This document shows positions 62,839 to 64,000 of a stretch of 64,000 nt of DNA, piece after piece. The notes below the pieces were generated by a model. It was not told the DNA's origin and did no database searches. It worked only from the letters and a program-made list of their open reading frames with translations. The stretch comes from Alcanivoracaceae bacterium (GTDB lineage Bacteria; Pseudomonadota; Gammaproteobacteria; Pseudomonadales; Alcanivoracaceae): positions 382,126 to 446,125 of the forward strand of contig JARGPU010000001.1 of assembly GCA_029210325.1 (NCBI GenBank), read 5' to 3'. Positions within the stretch are counted from its first letter, which is position 1, and every line of letters begins with the position of its first letter. The position numbers and the translations under genes were made by a program.

Positions 62839-64000
62839 ATGCAGCCAACTAGCATGACAGCCGGCTTTTTACTTTCAGTACTGCTATGTATGCCATTTAG
62901 CGCTCTGGCAATGCAGCCACTGGATGACGTGGATCTCTCTGATATTGATGCGCGAGATGGAATCAGTGTTGCGTTTGGCAGTAATGCCGGCATTCAGGCT
63001 GACCAGATCAGCTGGGTCACCGATGCGGGAGCTGCCATGCCAGGGCAGTGCTCGGGCGGCGATACCAATCGTCATGCCTGCACTCTATTAAGCGACCTGT
63101 CATTAAATGGGGTCGGCGGCCCCATGCAAATAAATGCGGATATAGATGTGGGCGGCGACGGCTCAGGCAACGCTCACCTCGCACTGGCAGTCGATTGGCA
63201 ACCGCAGCGTGCGGTGCTTGGCGGGCTGACATTCCATACTGACGCAGTCAATGCATCAAGCCAATCACTTGGCCAGTTTGCTCTGCAATCTCAGGGATCA
63301 ATGCAATGGGGTAATCGTGGCGGATTATTTCATGCCGGCGGAGACTTCGGCCGTTTTAAACTGCAGTCCAGCGGGGATCTAATCTATCGGCAGGGCATTG
63401 CTGGTGCTGCAGAGTTAAGCTTCGCAAACATAGTGTTTGACGCCGCATTTACCAACGGAGCTGCAGCAGGCCATGCGCCAGCAGCGGGACGGATTGCATT
63501 AAATAATAATGGCCTTGAATTCAGTGCGCCCCATGCGGATGTTGAGCTGACATTCGATCTGGCGTTTAAACAGGCGCCAACGGATTTCGATGTAGCCGGC
63601 CGGGATCATTTAATCCGGTTCGGTTGGCAAGGTGGCCTGATTAATGCGCTGCAACGGCTGGGAAGTGGTGGATTTGGCTATGCAACGTATATGGATGGCC
63701 CGAATACCTTTCAGGACTTTGATGGCAGCCAGGCTGGCGTGCGCTCCGAGGGCATCCACCTTCTCAGTCAGTGGGACTTTGATACTGATTTTGCCTTGAT
63801 ACTTGGCGAGGCAGCAGGCAACAGAACATTCATTCGCTTTTCTGATTGGCGGCGATTCGGCAATGCGCCCGGTCCAATGTTCTCCTTTCCGGTAATCTTT
63901 GATGTATTTCAAGGTGGGGCTGGGCCGGCGGGACTTTGCGCTGGCAGCTTCACCAGCGGCGTCCCGGATCAGGTTTCCTGCGTTGCTTCCGGGGGCGAGT
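62839..64000 (+). CDS. Secreted protein, tandem family member 4 (3' end outside window)
   Basis: An open frame of 387 codons runs to the window edge. A signal peptide (residues about 6-27, SALA-MQ) is followed by MQPLDDVDLSDIDARDGISV, the shared motif. GAGGGTGAT is the ribosome site. The mature part is Gly/Ala/Phe-rich with beta-strand patterns (GQFALQSQGSMQWG). Ten bases separate it from member 3, so all four likely form one transcript. Confidence 0.65.
   Translation, partial: MQPTSMTAGFLLSVLLCMPFSALAMQPLDDVDLSDIDARDGISVAFGSNAGIQADQISWVTDAGAAMPGQCSGGDTNRHACTLLSDLSLNGVGGPMQINADIDVGGDGSGNAHLALAVDWQPQRAVLGGLTFHTDAVNASSQSLGQFALQSQGSMQWGNRGGLFHAGGDFGRFKLQSSGDLIYRQGIAGAAELSFANIVFDAAFTNGAAAGHAPAAGRIALNNNGLEFSAPHADVELTFDLAFKQAPTDFDVAGRDHLIRFGWQGGLINALQRLGSGGFGYATYMDGPNTFQDFDGSQAGVRSEGIHLLSQWDFDTDFALILGEAAGNRTFIRFSDWRRFGNAPGPMFSFPVIFDVFQGGAGPAGLCAGSFTSGVPDQVSCVASGGE

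Overview
The window reads as chromosome of a GC-rich gammaproteobacterium. Gene content and order resemble the Pseudomonas/Alcanivorax type: pst-phoU, phoB-phoR, ubiA/ubiC, rubredoxin with its reductase, znuABC, type II homoserine kinase, polA, engB, cytochrome c4 and dsbA all lie within 64 kb. Nothing in the sequence fixes the genus. A hydrocarbon-using marine or soil relative of Alcanivorax is a reasonable guess.

Layout. (1) 1-3.7 kb: end of the phosphate operon, pstC (cut by the window edge), pstA, pstB, phoU. (2) 3.7-7.3 kb: arsenic operon arsR-arsC-acr3-arsH behind an ArsR-type palindrome; a Mn2+/cation exporter of the GDT1/MneA family preceded by a yybP-ykoY-type riboswitch; slyX. (3) 7.5-10.6 kb: an integron cassette array without a visible integrase. 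Its four cassettes are recognised because the first bases of each are complementary to the left end of its own attC. An IS3-family element sits inside the second attC. (4) 10.6-20.9 kb: accessory genes, namely a Phd/ParE toxin-antitoxin pair with three GTAC cores spaced 12 bp apart, a secreted di-haem cytochrome (RoxA-like) with a serine hydrolase lipoprotein, small membrane proteins, alpha/beta hydrolases, an RsgA-type GTPase and a GH114-like lipoprotein. (5) 21-34 kb: phoR-phoB with a good Pho box, ubiA, a cellulase-like protein, divergent znuA/znuCB, glutathione-dependent formaldehyde oxidation (adhC-fghA), a stand-alone Hen1-type methyltransferase, arfB, rubredoxin reductase and rubredoxin, ubiC. 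(6) 34-41 kb: homoserine kinase, a small outer-membrane barrel, an esterase, polA, a TIGR02647 protein and a class V aminotransferase. (7) 41-52.7 kb: two complete, divergently transcribed Mrp/Mnh Na+/H+ antiporter operons, one with separate A and B subunits, the other with fused A-B. (8) 52.7-57.4 kb: a candidate ErsA/Spot42-position small RNA with a sigmaE-like promoter and C-rich loops, engB, two cytochromes c, dsbA, an EEP-family nuclease and an AraC regulator. (9) 57.5-64 kb: a CocE-like lipoprotein hydrolase and four tandem secreted proteins sharing a short motif behind the signal peptide; the last runs off the window.

The phosphate theme is split: phoB-phoR lie about 17 kb from phoU, and the arsenic, cassette and accessory blocks fill the space between. 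Phosphate transporters also take up arsenate, so the position of the ars operon is functionally plausible. The strongest candidates for something new are the small RNA at 52.7-52.84 kb, the cassette array with its interrupted attC, the twin Mrp operons, and the tandem secreted family at the right edge.
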